Shown here piece by piece: positions 9,697 to 18,582 of a stretch of DNA of 42,795 bases. The DNA is from Proteobacteria bacterium ST_bin14 (lineage in GTDB: Bacteria > Pseudomonadota > Alphaproteobacteria > Sphingomonadales > Sphingomonadaceae). Numbering within the stretch: position 1 is the stretch's first letter; each line of letters begins with the position of its first letter. The notes beneath the pieces are model-generated. The model had not been told where the DNA came from and searched no databases. It worked only from the letters and a program-made list of their open reading frames with translations. Location of the stretch: the NCBI GenBank assembly GCA_002083655.1, contig MSXR01000025.1, forward strand, positions 10,999-53,793, read 5' to 3'. The position numbers and the translations under genes are program-made.

Positions 9697-10074
9697 TCAC
9701 GGTGCAGGCGCGGCTGTGAATTTTACGGCGGTGCCCGTCGCGTTCGTTTTGCCCCAGCTGAAGGCGGAGACATGCGAATCGCCATAGCGCGCATTGACGA
9801 CCGCATCTGCGCCCAGCTTTTCAGCACGCTCCCACAGCTCGCGGTAAACCTTTTTCTGCGACACATCCTTGCTGAACACGGTCGCCTTGCGGACACCGGC
9901 GGTCACTTCGCCAACCACCGTATAGGGCCGGTCAGTAATGTCGGTGGCAAACACGGGCACGCCCACATCCTCGTTCACAATAACAAACTGCTTTGCTGGC
10001 TTATCGGCAGCAACCAGCGGCGTGGCCACGGCACCAGCCAGCGCCAATGCCATCAACATCGCGTTCAATTTCAT
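9697..10074 (-). CDS. Secreted YbjQ-like (heavy-metal-binding-domain type) protein
   Basis: A 125-residue protein with a clear signal peptide (MKLNAMLMALALAGAVATPLVAA). The mature part, with YTVVGEVTAG, then a run of charged helix (VYRELWERAEKLGADAVVNARYGD), then a C-terminal strand, resembles the YbjQ / UPF0145 fold that databases label heavy-metal-binding. The label is a fold resemblance only: no Cys or His metal cluster is seen, so metal binding is unproven. The gene ends next to the terminator of rpoC-tail copy C and is divergent from the unknown secreted protein at 10215. Start ATG at 10074. Confidence 0.72.
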   Translation of the reverse strand: MKLNAMLMALALAGAVATPLVAADKPAKQFVIVNEDVGVPVFATDITDRPYTVVGEVTAGVRKATVFSKDVSQKKVYRELWERAEKLGADAVVNARYGDSHVSAFSWGKTNATGTAVKFTAAPAP

Positions 10075-10214
10075 TCCAACACCCCCTCGTTAACGCGGTC
10101 TGGCTTGGTGCCGCCGCGATTAGTTGACTGTCGCTTGTGTCGTCATCAATATTCGACCCCATAAATCTGATACAAAACCTCGTTTACCGTCAACGAAAGA
10201 GAAGATTTAGGACG

Positions 10215-10757
10215 ATGGCGCACCAATTCACGCTAATAATCGCACTGTTCTTCAGTCAGCTTTCCGAAGTCGCGCCGCCATCGCCGCCCGTTACCGCGTC
10301 GGCGCAGCGTGTTTTACTCAAGCGTGACACGCCAATCGAGCTGATGGCGACCAAGGAAGTCAATACAGCAGACGTCAAACCCGGCACCATCTTCAAGCTC
10401 AGGGTGAACCGCCCGGTCACGATCGACGGTGTGGTTGTCATTCCAATCGGCGCGTGGGTGTTTGGCGAAGTCCTTGCTGCCCGGGGATCGCGCGGGCTTG
10501 GCCGATCGGGGACGCTGAAGGCAAAGCTGAACTATCTTGAACTGGGCGATACCAAAATTGCCGTTACCGGCGACGTTTCCACCAAGGGCGCAGCCGTTAC
10601 GTCAACGGTGATCCTGGTGGCGCTGGCGGGTTGGCCCGGCTTTTTCAACCGGGGCAATGATGCCAAGATAAAGGCGGGTGACATGGTCTCGGCGCTGATC
10701 GGCGAAGACGTTGCCTTTGATGTATCAGGATCGGTGGTGACGCGCGCGGCGCCATAA
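10215..10757 (+). CDS. Secreted protein of unknown function
   Basis: I do not recognise this 180-residue protein. The frame is open from 10137, but the ATG at 10215 is preferred because TTTAGGA lies just upstream and the first residues (MAHQFTLIIALFFSQLSEVA) form a plausible signal peptide. The rest is rich in short beta-like segments: RDTPIELMATKEVNTADVKP, then FKLRVNRPVTIDGVVVIPIG, then a Gly-rich loop and TKIAVTGDVSTKG. This pattern is compatible with a small periplasmic beta domain. A hydrophobic stretch (STVILVALAGWPGFF) lies near residue 135. It is divergent from the YbjQ-like gene and 132 bp before the S9 peptidase; joint function is not evident. Confidence 0.7.
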   Translation: MAHQFTLIIALFFSQLSEVAPPSPPVTASAQRVLLKRDTPIELMATKEVNTADVKPGTIFKLRVNRPVTIDGVVVIPIGAWVFGEVLAARGSRGLGRSGTLKAKLNYLELGDTKIAVTGDVSTKGAAVTSTVILVALAGWPGFFNRGNDAKIKAGDMVSALIGEDVAFDVSGSVVTRAAP

Positions 10758-10889
10758 GCGCCTCCCCCTCCCCTCCCATCCCAACCTACAGCCAAGGCGC
10801 GGCGTTTTGGGCTGGTGGTTGAGCGCAATTGGCGTAGCATCTGGCCATCCGACACCCTGTCGCCACCACTGATTTTTCGGGGACGTTCC

Positions 10890-12821
10890 ATGCGCATCAC
10901 TTTGCTCGCCGCCACCTGCCTTGCCGCCCTCACCTCACCCGTCCACGCGCAGCAGGTGGAAACGCGCGTCATCGGCGCCGCGACGCTGGAAAATGTGCCC
11001 CCTATCCCTGCCGATCTCGTCCGCGATCTGGCGCGGTATCGGGAAAGCCGGTCAGCGGGGTTTGCCGATTGGATGCCTGATGGCAGCATGCTGGTGTTGA
11101 CGCGCTTCGGGGCGACGCCGCAGCTCCACCGCGTCAATGGCCCCGGCATGGCCCGCAAGCAGATCACCTTTGCTGCCGAGCCCATTGGCGGTGCACGCTC
11201 CATTCCCGGCAGCGACCGGCTGTTGTTCAGCCGCGATACCGGTGGCGATGAATGGGTGCAGATCTATGCCATGGGCCCTGACCTAAAGCCCGTGCAGCTG
11301 ACCGAGACGGGCACGCAGAACGGATCAATCGTCATCGCGCCGGACGGCAAACTCATCTATTGGGCGCAGGCGACCAAGGGATCGGGCGACCGCAAGATCT
11401 GGCGCGCCGACCCAGCCGATCCGGCTTCTCGCCAGATGATCTATCAGGGCACCGGCGTCACCACCCCCGCCGACCTGTCCGCTGATGGTAAAACGCTGCT
11501 GATCACCCGCAGCATATCCGCGGTGGAAGATCACCTGTTCCTGCTCGATATCGCCAGCGGCACAGCGACCGAGATTGCCAAGGGGCCAAAAGCCAGCCTG
11601 TCGGGCGCGACCTTTGTGCGCGGCGACACAGCAGTGATGGTGGTGAGCAACCGGGGCAGTGATGTCGATCGGCTGGTGGAAATTGACATCGCGACGGGCG
11701 CACTCACCCCGGTATCCCCGCCATCACCCTGGGGCGTCGAAGAATTCGACCTGAGCGAAGATGGCCGCATTTTGGCTTATGCGACGAACGAGGACGGCTA
11801 TTCCCGCGTTACCGTGCAGGATTTCGTCACGCGCCGCGCCCTGCCCCAGCCAATGCTGCCAAACGGTGTGGTCGGTCGGCTTAAATTGTCGCCGGATGGT
11901 CGCAAGCTGGCCATCGGCCTGGCATCCGCCGCCGAACCGGGCGATATCTGGAGCTGGGATGTAACGGGCGGTACGCTCGACCGCTGGACTGAATCCGAAG
12001 CCGGGCCACTCGACCGGGCAATGCTTCCCGAACCTCGACTGGTGCGCTTTACCAGTTTTGACAAATTGTCGGTGCCGGCCTTTGTTTATCGCAGTAAGTT
12101 GGTGCCCGCCGGGGCAAAAACCCCCGTCGTCATCCTTATTCACGGCGGCCCCGAAGGGCAGTCGCGCCCCGGTTGGTCAACAACGCCCAGCGCTTTCGCC
12201 GATCTGCTTGGCGCGACCGTCATCGTCCCCAATGTCCGCGGATCGACCGGCTATGGCACCCGTTACCTCAATCTCGACAATGCCGAAAAGCGCGAAGACA
12301 GCGTGCGAGACATTGGCGCACTAATCGACTGGATAAAGACCCAACCTGACTTGGATGGCGCAAAAATTGCCGTCTATGGCGGATCCTATGGCGGCTATAT
12401 GTCGCTGGCGGTGATGACCAAATATAGCGACAAGCTGGCCGGCGGGGTTGATCTGTTCGGCATCGGCGACTGGACGACGTTCCTGCAGAACACCGAAGCC
12501 TATCGTCGCGACAGCCGCCGGGCCGAATATGGTGATGAACGCACGCCCATGATGCAAAAGGTGTTTGCGCGCATTTCACCGCGCGCCAATGTGGCGGGCA
12601 TCACCAAACCGATGCTGATTGAACAAGGCGCGAATGATCCGCGCGTGCCGCGCAGCGAAAGCGAACAGATGGTGCAGGCCATTCGCGCGCGCGGGGTGCC
12701 GGTGTCGTACATCCTGTTCGCCGACGAAGGTCATGGCTGGCGTAAAAAGCCCAACCAGGATCTGGCATCCCAGGCCGAAATCGCCTTCCTGCGCCGCCTG
12801 TTCGCCGATACCGGGAAATAG
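10890..12821 (+). CDS. Secreted S9-family peptidase (prolyl oligopeptidase / acylaminoacyl peptidase type)
   Basis: A ~643-residue serine peptidase, probably periplasmic. The frame is open from 10815, but the ATG at 10890 begins a good signal peptide (MRITLLAATCLAALTSPVHA). An N-terminal beta-propeller region (~residues 40-370) shows repeated blades such as DGSMLVLTRF, PDGKLIYWAQ and SEDGRILAYATNEDG. The C-terminal alpha/beta-hydrolase domain has the nucleophile motif YGGSYGGYMSL, the acid in GANDPRVPRSES and the His in ADEGHGWRKK, so the triad is intact. The oxyanion region ILIHGGPEGQ is present. It lies upstream of a TonB-dependent receptor in the same direction, with a 170-bp gap. A role in peptide uptake and breakdown is plausible but inferred. 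Confidence 0.94.
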   Translation: MRITLLAATCLAALTSPVHAQQVETRVIGAATLENVPPIPADLVRDLARYRESRSAGFADWMPDGSMLVLTRFGATPQLHRVNGPGMARKQITFAAEPIGGARSIPGSDRLLFSRDTGGDEWVQIYAMGPDLKPVQLTETGTQNGSIVIAPDGKLIYWAQATKGSGDRKIWRADPADPASRQMIYQGTGVTTPADLSADGKTLLITRSISAVEDHLFLLDIASGTATEIAKGPKASLSGATFVRGDTAVMVVSNRGSDVDRLVEIDIATGALTPVSPPSPWGVEEFDLSEDGRILAYATNEDGYSRVTVQDFVTRRALPQPMLPNGVVGRLKLSPDGRKLAIGLASAAEPGDIWSWDVTGGTLDRWTESEAGPLDRAMLPEPRLVRFTSFDKLSVPAFVYRSKLVPAGAKTPVVILIHGGPEGQSRPGWSTTPSAFADLLGATVIVPNVRGSTGYGTRYLNLDNAEKREDSVRDIGALIDWIKTQPDLDGAKIAVYGGSYGGYMSLAVMTKYSDKLAGGVDLFGIGDWTTFLQNTEAYRRDSRRAEYGDERTPMMQKVFARISPRANVAGITKPMLIEQGANDPRVPRSESEQMVQAIRARGVPVSYILFADEGHGWRKKPNQDLASQAEIAFLRRLFADTGK

Positions 12822-12991
12822 CAGCTGCATAGGCTGCCTATTGGTGGTGCATCGGCGCAACTATCCACATCTAAATGGCGCTGGCACCATTTCGGTATCT
12901 TGAGTGCTGTGACGGTTATGTTACCGAACAATGCAACATCCGGGTCACACGGGTGACAGGAGGGAATGCCGTTTTTTCATCCGGGGGAATC

Positions 12992-15367
12992 ATGTCTTTC
13001 AATCGCGTCTCAATGCCCAAATTCAAGCATGTGCTGCTGAGCGGTGCTTCCCTGCTGATGTCGATCGCGGCTGCCACGCCAGCGCTCGCCGCCGATCCGG
13101 CACCCGTGCTCCAGGAGCCGAAGGCAGATGCGGCAGAAAATGACGCGCTGCCAGACATTACAGTCACGGCGCAACGGCGCGAGGAAAAGCTCCAGAACGT
13201 GCCCCTGTCGGTGTCCGTGGTCCGCGGCGAACTGCTCGATAATATCGCGGCGGGCGGACAGGATATCCGGTTCCTGTCGGGCCGCGTTCCCAGCCTGCTG
13301 ATCGAATCTTCCTTTGGCCGCACCTTTCCGCGCTTTTACATTCGGGGTCTGGGCAATACCGATTTTGACTTCAACGCATCACAGCCCGTCAGCCTGGTCT
13401 ATGACGATGTCGTGCTTGAAAACCCGATCCTGAAGGGGTTTCCGGTATTCGACCTTGAGCGAGTGGAAGTGCTGCGCGGGCCGCAGGGCACCTTGTTTGG
13501 GCGCAACACCCCAGCGGGCATCGTCAAGTTCGATTCGGTCAAGCCAAGTTCCGAAGTTAACGGCTATGGCCGGGTTTCATATGGCAGCTTTAACGGCGTG
13601 ACGGCACAGGGTGCCATCGGTGCGCCGATCGTTGGTGACACGGTCAGCGTGCGCATTTCCGGCCTGTATCAGCGCCAGGACGGCTATGTCGACAATGTCC
13701 TGCCGACGGGCACGACCCGCAACCGGTTCGAAGGATTTGAAGAATTCGCAGGCCGTGCGCAGATCCTGATCAAGCCGACTGACCAGTTCGATATCCTGCT
13801 GGCCGGGCAATTGCGCACGCTGCGCGGCACCGCCCGCTTGTTCCGCGCGAATGTTTTCACCAAGGGGCAGACCGGGCTGAACGCTAATTTCGATCGTAAC
13901 CGCGTGTCCATCGATGGCCAGAACGAACAGGATGTCGATACGCAGAACCTGTCGGCACGGGTGACATATGATACCGGGCCGGTCACGCTGACGTCGGTGA
14001 CGAGCTATTGGAGCGGCAGTGCGACGTCGGTCGGTGACGTCGATGGCGGCTTTGGCGCCAATTTCCTGCCGGCCGGCCAGTTTGGCCCAGGCAATATCCC
14101 CTTCACCGCCGAAACGCGGGACAGTGTGCCGCGGCTGCGCCAGTTCACCCAGGAATTGCGTCTTGCCAGCAACGGCAATAACGCCCTGAGCTACCAGGCT
14201 GGTTTCTTTTACTTCAGCGAACAATTGCGCATCGTCAGCGAAAATTATTCGACGCTGGGTGATCCCAACAATGCGCGAGGCGGGGTCAATATTTTCGTCG
14301 ATCAGGATCAGGACAGCAAGGCCTACGGCGTGTTCGGATCGCTCACTTATAAGCTGACCGACCAGCTGAGCGTAACCGGCGGCGTGCGGTATAACGACGA
14401 CTCGCGCGATTATTTCGTGGCGCGCACCCGGGACACGCAGTTCCCCAACTTCCTGCAGGATCCGCTCGGCAATGTGCGGCGTTCCGTCGGGGCTGATAAC
14501 GTCACCTGGGACGCGTCCGTCAATTACAAGGCGAGCGAAGAGTTGACCCTGTATGCGCGCGCGGCCAAGGGCTACCGCGCACCAAGCATCCAGGGCCGCA
14601 TCCTGTTCCCGGCGAATACCGCGCAAACGCTGGAGGACGGCGTCACTGTCGCGCAATCGGAAACGATCCAGTCCTGGGAAGCCGGCATCAAGTCCACCTT
14701 CCTTGACGGACGCGGTCGCTTCAATCTCAACGGCTTTTACTATGATCTCGACAATGCGCAGCTGACCGCTGTTGGCGGCGGGGTTAACGCCAACCGGCTG
14801 CTGAACGCAGACAATGTCCGGGGCTATGGCTTTGAGGCTGATGCAGAGCTGCGCCCGATCCCCAACCTGACGCTGACGGCAGGGCTCAGCTACAACCACA
14901 CGGAAATCCGCGATCGCAATTTGACGACGGCGGCGTGCGGCGTGCAGGGCTTTGACGGTGTGGCGCTGTGCACCGTGCGCGATCCGATTGTCGTGCCGAC
15001 CGCGCCGTTTACATCGGCCATCGTCAACATCAACGGCAACAGCCTGCCCCAATCGCCGCGCTGGATCGCGAACTGGACCGCGCGTTACAGCATCCCGCTC
15101 GCATCGGGTGAGCTCTACGCCTATACCGACTGGGCTTATCGGTCGAAGATCAACTTCTTCCTGTATGACTCGGTGGAGTTCCAGAGCACCCACCTGCTCG
15201 AGGGCGGATTGCGGATCGGCTACAAGACGGGTCGGTACGAGCTTTCGGCCTTTGCCCGCAATATCACCAATACGACCCAGGCGGTTGGTGGCATTGATTT
15301 CAACAACTTGACTGGATTCGTCAACGAACCGCGCGTGTTCGGCGGGGAATTCGGCGTAAAGTTCTAA
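12992..15367 (+). CDS. TonB-dependent outer-membrane receptor
   Basis: A 791-residue outer-membrane transporter powered by TonB. The ATG at 12992 follows GGGGGA and begins a signal peptide ending near ATPALAADP. Next come a TonB-box-like DITVTAQRREEKLQNVP segment and a plug domain with LERVEVLRGPQGTLFGRNTPAG. The remaining ~600 residues are beta-barrel strands, ending with the outer-membrane Phe signature (GGEFGVKF). The closest family style is the sphingomonad receptors annotated as ferric-siderophore or general substrate receptors; the ligand cannot be read from sequence. The preceding S9 peptidase and the strong hairpin after the gene suggest a small independent unit. Confidence 0.95.
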   Translation: MSFNRVSMPKFKHVLLSGASLLMSIAAATPALAADPAPVLQEPKADAAENDALPDITVTAQRREEKLQNVPLSVSVVRGELLDNIAAGGQDIRFLSGRVPSLLIESSFGRTFPRFYIRGLGNTDFDFNASQPVSLVYDDVVLENPILKGFPVFDLERVEVLRGPQGTLFGRNTPAGIVKFDSVKPSSEVNGYGRVSYGSFNGVTAQGAIGAPIVGDTVSVRISGLYQRQDGYVDNVLPTGTTRNRFEGFEEFAGRAQILIKPTDQFDILLAGQLRTLRGTARLFRANVFTKGQTGLNANFDRNRVSIDGQNEQDVDTQNLSARVTYDTGPVTLTSVTSYWSGSATSVGDVDGGFGANFLPAGQFGPGNIPFTAETRDSVPRLRQFTQELRLASNGNNALSYQAGFFYFSEQLRIVSENYSTLGDPNNARGGVNIFVDQDQDSKAYGVFGSLTYKLTDQLSVTGGVRYNDDSRDYFVARTRDTQFPNFLQDPLGNVRRSVGADNVTWDASVNYKASEELTLYARAAKGYRAPSIQGRILFPANTAQTLEDGVTVAQSETIQSWEAGIKSTFLDGRGRFNLNGFYYDLDNAQLTAVGGGVNANRLLNADNVRGYGFEADAELRPIPNLTLTAGLSYNHTEIRDRNLTTAACGVQGFDGVALCTVRDPIVVPTAPFTSAIVNINGNSLPQSPRWIANWTARYSIPLASGELYAYTDWAYRSKINFFLYDSVEFQSTHLLEGGLRIGYKTGRYELSAFARNITNTTQAVGGIDFNNLTGFVNEPRVFGGEFGVKF

Positions 15368-15370
15368 AAC

Positions 15371-15408
15371 GCAACAACCTGGCACCGGCATCGGTGCCAG
15401 GTTGTTGC
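15371..15408. terminator. Perfect 17-bp hairpin after the TonB receptor gene
   Basis: GCAACAACCTGGCACCG, a GCAT loop, then its exact reverse complement, four bases after the stop codon. There is no T-tract, so it may stop transcription inefficiently or mainly protect the mRNA 3' end. No gene is seen between here and 15634. Confidence 0.85.
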
Positions 15409-15634
15409 AGCGGCGATTGGACGAAGGCGCTTACATCGTCGCGCGCCAATTCTGCATCACTTCCGTCGTTGTGAGCGCCGCGAAGCAATGACGATTCAGA
15501 TTTTGCGCGGGCAGCTCTAGCGTTGCTTATGCCTACGCCAATGCCCTTGCTCGCTTATGCTGAACCGCTCTGGGGCCGATTGCGCAGCTAGCCTTGCCTC
15601 GGCGACCGCAGTGAGCCGCCGCCCGGCGACCCCG

Positions 15635-16375
15635 TCAATACACCCCGATCAGCTTGGCCCCTGCCACCACCAGCACCAGCCCCAACGACCGCAGCACCAG
15701 CCGCGCGGGCAGCTTGATCCCCAATGTCGTGCCAACCGTGGCACCCACCAGCACGGCGGCGGCAAACAAGGGCAACCCCGATGGCAGTTGCTGCAGCGAC
15801 GCGGCGTTGCCCGCCAGCCCCGATATCGAATTGGCAAAGATGAAGACAGCGGCAACGCCCGATGCCTGTTTGGGTTCTGCCCAGGCGAAAAACAGCAGCA
15901 AGGGCGACAGAAAAATGCCACCTCCCGTGCCGGTCAACCCCGATAACAGACCAATGCCGATCCCTGCCAGCACCGCCACGGCAATCGGCGGATCACGGGT
16001 TTCGATTGTCGCGCGCAGCGGGACGGGCCACAGCAATCGCGCCGCCGATATCCACAACACCACCCCAACAATCGGGCGATAGGCGCTGCTCGGCAAGGTG
16101 ATCATCCCGCCAATATAGGCCATGGGCAGCGCGCCCAGCAGGAACGGCCACAAAATGCGCCAGCGAAACTGCCCCGCGCGGATAAACCGAACCGATGCAA
16201 AGCCTGATACCAGCACGTTCAGCGCCAGCGCCGTCGGCCGCATCACCCCCGCCGGCAGCCCGAACAGCGCCATGATCGCGATATAGGCAGACGCCCCGCC
16301 ATGCCCGACACTGGAATACAGCGCCGCGCCAAGCATCAGGCACAGGGCAAGCAGCAGGTTGGGTTCGCTCAGCAT
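15635..16375 (-). CDS. TauE/SafE (TSUP) family membrane permease
   Basis: A 246-residue integral membrane protein with about seven to eight hydrophobic segments. The conserved TSUP glycine-rich motifs are visible: YSSVGHGGASAYIAIMALFG near the N-terminus and LLSGLTGTGGGIFLSPLLLF in the middle. The family exports sulfite, sulfoacetate or related organosulfur anions; the substrate here is unknown. Start ATG at 16375 has only a weak ribosome-binding site (GGTTCAAAGCA). A perfect 7-bp inverted repeat 38-55 bp upstream of the start is a candidate operator. No sulfur-metabolism genes lie nearby. Confidence 0.9.
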   Translation of the reverse strand: MLSEPNLLLALCLMLGAALYSSVGHGGASAYIAIMALFGLPAGVMRPTALALNVLVSGFASVRFIRAGQFRWRILWPFLLGALPMAYIGGMITLPSSAYRPIVGVVLWISAARLLWPVPLRATIETRDPPIAVAVLAGIGIGLLSGLTGTGGGIFLSPLLLFFAWAEPKQASGVAAVFIFANSISGLAGNAASLQQLPSGLPLFAAAVLVGATVGTTLGIKLPARLVLRSLGLVLVVAGAKLIGVY

Positions 16376-16412
16376 ATTGCTTTGAACCGGATCGCCCAGA
16401 TACTGTCAACGA

Positions 16413-16430
16413 TATATCGGGCGCGATATA
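16413..16430. promoter_or_regulatory. Candidate operator TATATCG-N4-CGATATA
   Basis: A perfect 7-bp inverted repeat (16413-16419 and 16424-16430) in the upstream region of the TauE/SafE gene. It is AT-rich in an otherwise GC-rich setting. The spacing suits a dimeric winged-helix repressor, but the regulator is unknown and none is encoded nearby. Confidence 0.45.
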
Positions 16431-16470
16431 GTGCCTAAAGTCGTTTGTAATTGCATGGCAGCACTCTCAA

Positions 16471-16639
16471 GCCCCTCCCCTTTAGGGGAGGGGTTGGGGT
16501 GGGGGCTCTCCTAAGGCGCGTTGGTCTCGGTGAGACTGATAGCCCCCACCCCCGACGCAGCGTCGGGTCGGTCAAGCCCCCGGCTTGACCTGAACCGCGC
16601 GGGGCGCGGTTCACCCGACACTCCTAAAGGGGAGGGGTG
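16471..16639. repeat. Composite hairpin-rich intergenic repeat
   Basis: A mosaic of palindromes. CCCCTCCCCTTTAGGGGAGG is a hairpin at the left edge, and its arm reappears inverted at the right edge (TCCTAAAGGGGAGGGGTGA). Inside are CCCGACGCAGCGTCGGG, GTCAAGCCCCCGGCTTGAC and GAACCGCGCGGGGCGCGGTTC. It fills most of the gap between the TauE/SafE gene and lepA. The outer arms resemble the rpoB-rpoC spacer repeat in composition. No gene lies in this gap. Confidence 0.88.
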
Positions 16640-16703
16640 AATTGGTTTGATCGCAAGCAGCTAAAAAGCGGCGCCCGCCCCCGCCAACTGCGCAAGCGAA
16701 CGC

Positions 16704-18515
16704 TTAGCCCTCATCCCCCATGCGCAGCGCGGCGATGAACGCTTCTTGCGGGATGCTCACCGATCCATATTCGCGCATCCGCTTTTTGCCCTCTTTCTGC
16801 TTGTCGAGCAGCTTGCGTTTGCGGCTGGCGTCGCCGCCATAGCATTTGGCGGTCACGTCCTTGCGCAGCGCGGCAATCGTCTCGCGCGCGATCACCTTGC
16901 CGCCAATCGCCGCCTGAATGGGGATTTTGAACAAGTGGCGCGGGATCAAATCCTTCAGTCGCTCGCACATCCCTCTGCCCCGGCTTTCGGCAGTGCCACG
17001 GTGGACGATCATGCTCAGCGCATCGACGGCTTCTGAATTGACCATGATGCTCATCTTGACCAGATCCCCCTCGCGGTACCCAATCTGGTGGTAATCAAAG
17101 CTCGCATAGCCGCGCGAAATGCTCTTCAGCCGATCATAGAAATCGAACACGACTTCGTTGAGCGGCAGTTCATAGGTCACCTGCGCGCGCCCGCCGACAT
17201 AGGTGAGGTTTTTCTGGATGCCCCGCCTGTCCTGACACAGCTTCAATATGCTGCCGAGATACTCGTCGGGGCAATAGATCACCGCTTCGATCCACGGCTC
17301 GGCGATGCTCTCAATCTTGGTCGGATCAGGCATGTCGGCGGGGTTGTGGAGTTCGATCTCACCGCCACCATAGGTCAGGTTGATCTTGTAGATCACCGAT
17401 GGCGCGGTGGTGATCAGGTCGAGATCATATTCGCGTGTCAGCCGCTCCTGGATGATCTCCAAATGCAGCAGCCCGAGGAACCCGCAACGGAAACCGAAGC
17501 CGAGCGCGGCGCTCGATTCCATTTCGAAGCTGAAGCTCGCATCGTTGAGGCGCAGCTTGGAAATGCTCTCACGCAATTTGTCGAAGTCGTTGGCGTCGAC
17601 CGGGAACAGGCCGCAAAAAACGACTGGCTGGACGAGCTTGAAACCCGGCAGCGCCTCCAGCGCGGGGCGCTTTACGTCGGTGATGGTGTCGCCGACCGCG
17701 GTCTGCGCGACTTCCTTGATCTGGGCCGTAATGAAGCCGATTTCGCCGACGCCCAGCTCGGTCAGTTGCTCGATCTTGGGGCGGAAACAGCCAACCCGGT
17801 CGATCAGATGCTGGGTGCCCGTTGCCATGAACTTGACAAGCTGACCCTTTTTCAGCGTGCCCGCCATCACGCGCACCAGGATGACGACGCCGAGATAGGG
17901 GTCGTACCAGCTATCGATCAGCATCGCTTTCAGCGGCGCATCGGCATCGCCCTTGGGCGGCGGGATGCGGGTAACGATCACTTCGAGCACATCGGCAATG
18001 CCGATGCCAGACTTGGCGCTGGTGAGCACCGCGTTGGACGCATCCAGCCCGATCACTTCCTCAATCTCCGCGCGCACCTTTTCAGGCTCGGCGGCGGGCA
18101 GATCGATCTTGTTGATCACAGGCACAATCTCATGATCATGCTCGATCGACTGGTATACATTGGCAAGCGTCTGCGCTTCCACGCCCTGCGCTGCATCCAC
18201 CACCAGCAGCGCGCCCTCGCACGCGGCCAGGCTGCGACTAACCTCATAGGCGAAATCGACATGGCCGGGCGTGTCCATCAGGTTGAGCACATATTCCAGC
18301 CCGTCCTTGGCGACATATTGCAGCCGAACGGTTTGCGCCTTGATGGTGATGCCGCGTTCTTTTTCGATGTCCATATTGTCGAGCACCTGCTCAGACATTT
18401 CCCGCGCGGTCAGCCCGCCGGTCTGCTGGATCAACCGGTCAGCAAGTGTGGACTTGCCGTGGTCGATATGCGCGATGATGGAGAAATTGCGGATGCGGTC
18501 GAGCGGAGTTGCCAT
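16704..18515 (-). CDS. lepA: Translation elongation factor 4 (back-translocating GTPase)
   Basis: Full-length LepA/EF4 (603 residues), a ribosome-associated GTPase. The G motifs are intact: P-loop AHIDHGKST, switch II DTPGHVDF, and NKIDLP. The LepA-specific C-terminal region is present, with GGDASRKRKLLDKQKEGKKR and the ending SVSIPQEAFIAALRMGDE, a strong LepA signature. Start ATG at 18515. The alpha/beta hydrolase gene lies 67 bp upstream on the same strand, so the two may be co-transcribed. No defects are seen. Confidence 0.98.
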   Translation of the reverse strand: MATPLDRIRNFSIIAHIDHGKSTLADRLIQQTGGLTAREMSEQVLDNMDIEKERGITIKAQTVRLQYVAKDGLEYVLNLMDTPGHVDFAYEVSRSLAACEGALLVVDAAQGVEAQTLANVYQSIEHDHEIVPVINKIDLPAAEPEKVRAEIEEVIGLDASNAVLTSAKSGIGIADVLEVIVTRIPPPKGDADAPLKAMLIDSWYDPYLGVVILVRVMAGTLKKGQLVKFMATGTQHLIDRVGCFRPKIEQLTELGVGEIGFITAQIKEVAQTAVGDTITDVKRPALEALPGFKLVQPVVFCGLFPVDANDFDKLRESISKLRLNDASFSFEMESSAALGFGFRCGFLGLLHLEIIQERLTREYDLDLITTAPSVIYKINLTYGGGEIELHNPADMPDPTKIESIAEPWIEAVIYCPDEYLGSILKLCQDRRGIQKNLTYVGGRAQVTYELPLNEVVFDFYDRLKSISRGYASFDYHQIGYREGDLVKMSIMVNSEAVDALSMIVHRGTAESRGRGMCERLKDLIPRHLFKIPIQAAIGGKVIARETIAALRKDVTAKCYGGDASRKRKLLDKQKEGKKRMREYGSVSIPQEAFIAALRMGDEG

Positions 18516-18582
18516 GATGTCTGCGCCCTAGCAGCGCTGGGCGCAAAGGGCAAAGCCAAGCGGATACGGGCTTGGGGGGCAG

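Noticed and set aside
13577..15391. A 604-codon open frame on the minus strand opposite the TonB receptor
   Set aside because: The receptor frame has plug, barrel and terminal Phe signatures. The antisense frame has low-order Arg/Ala/Val-rich sequence and no domain.
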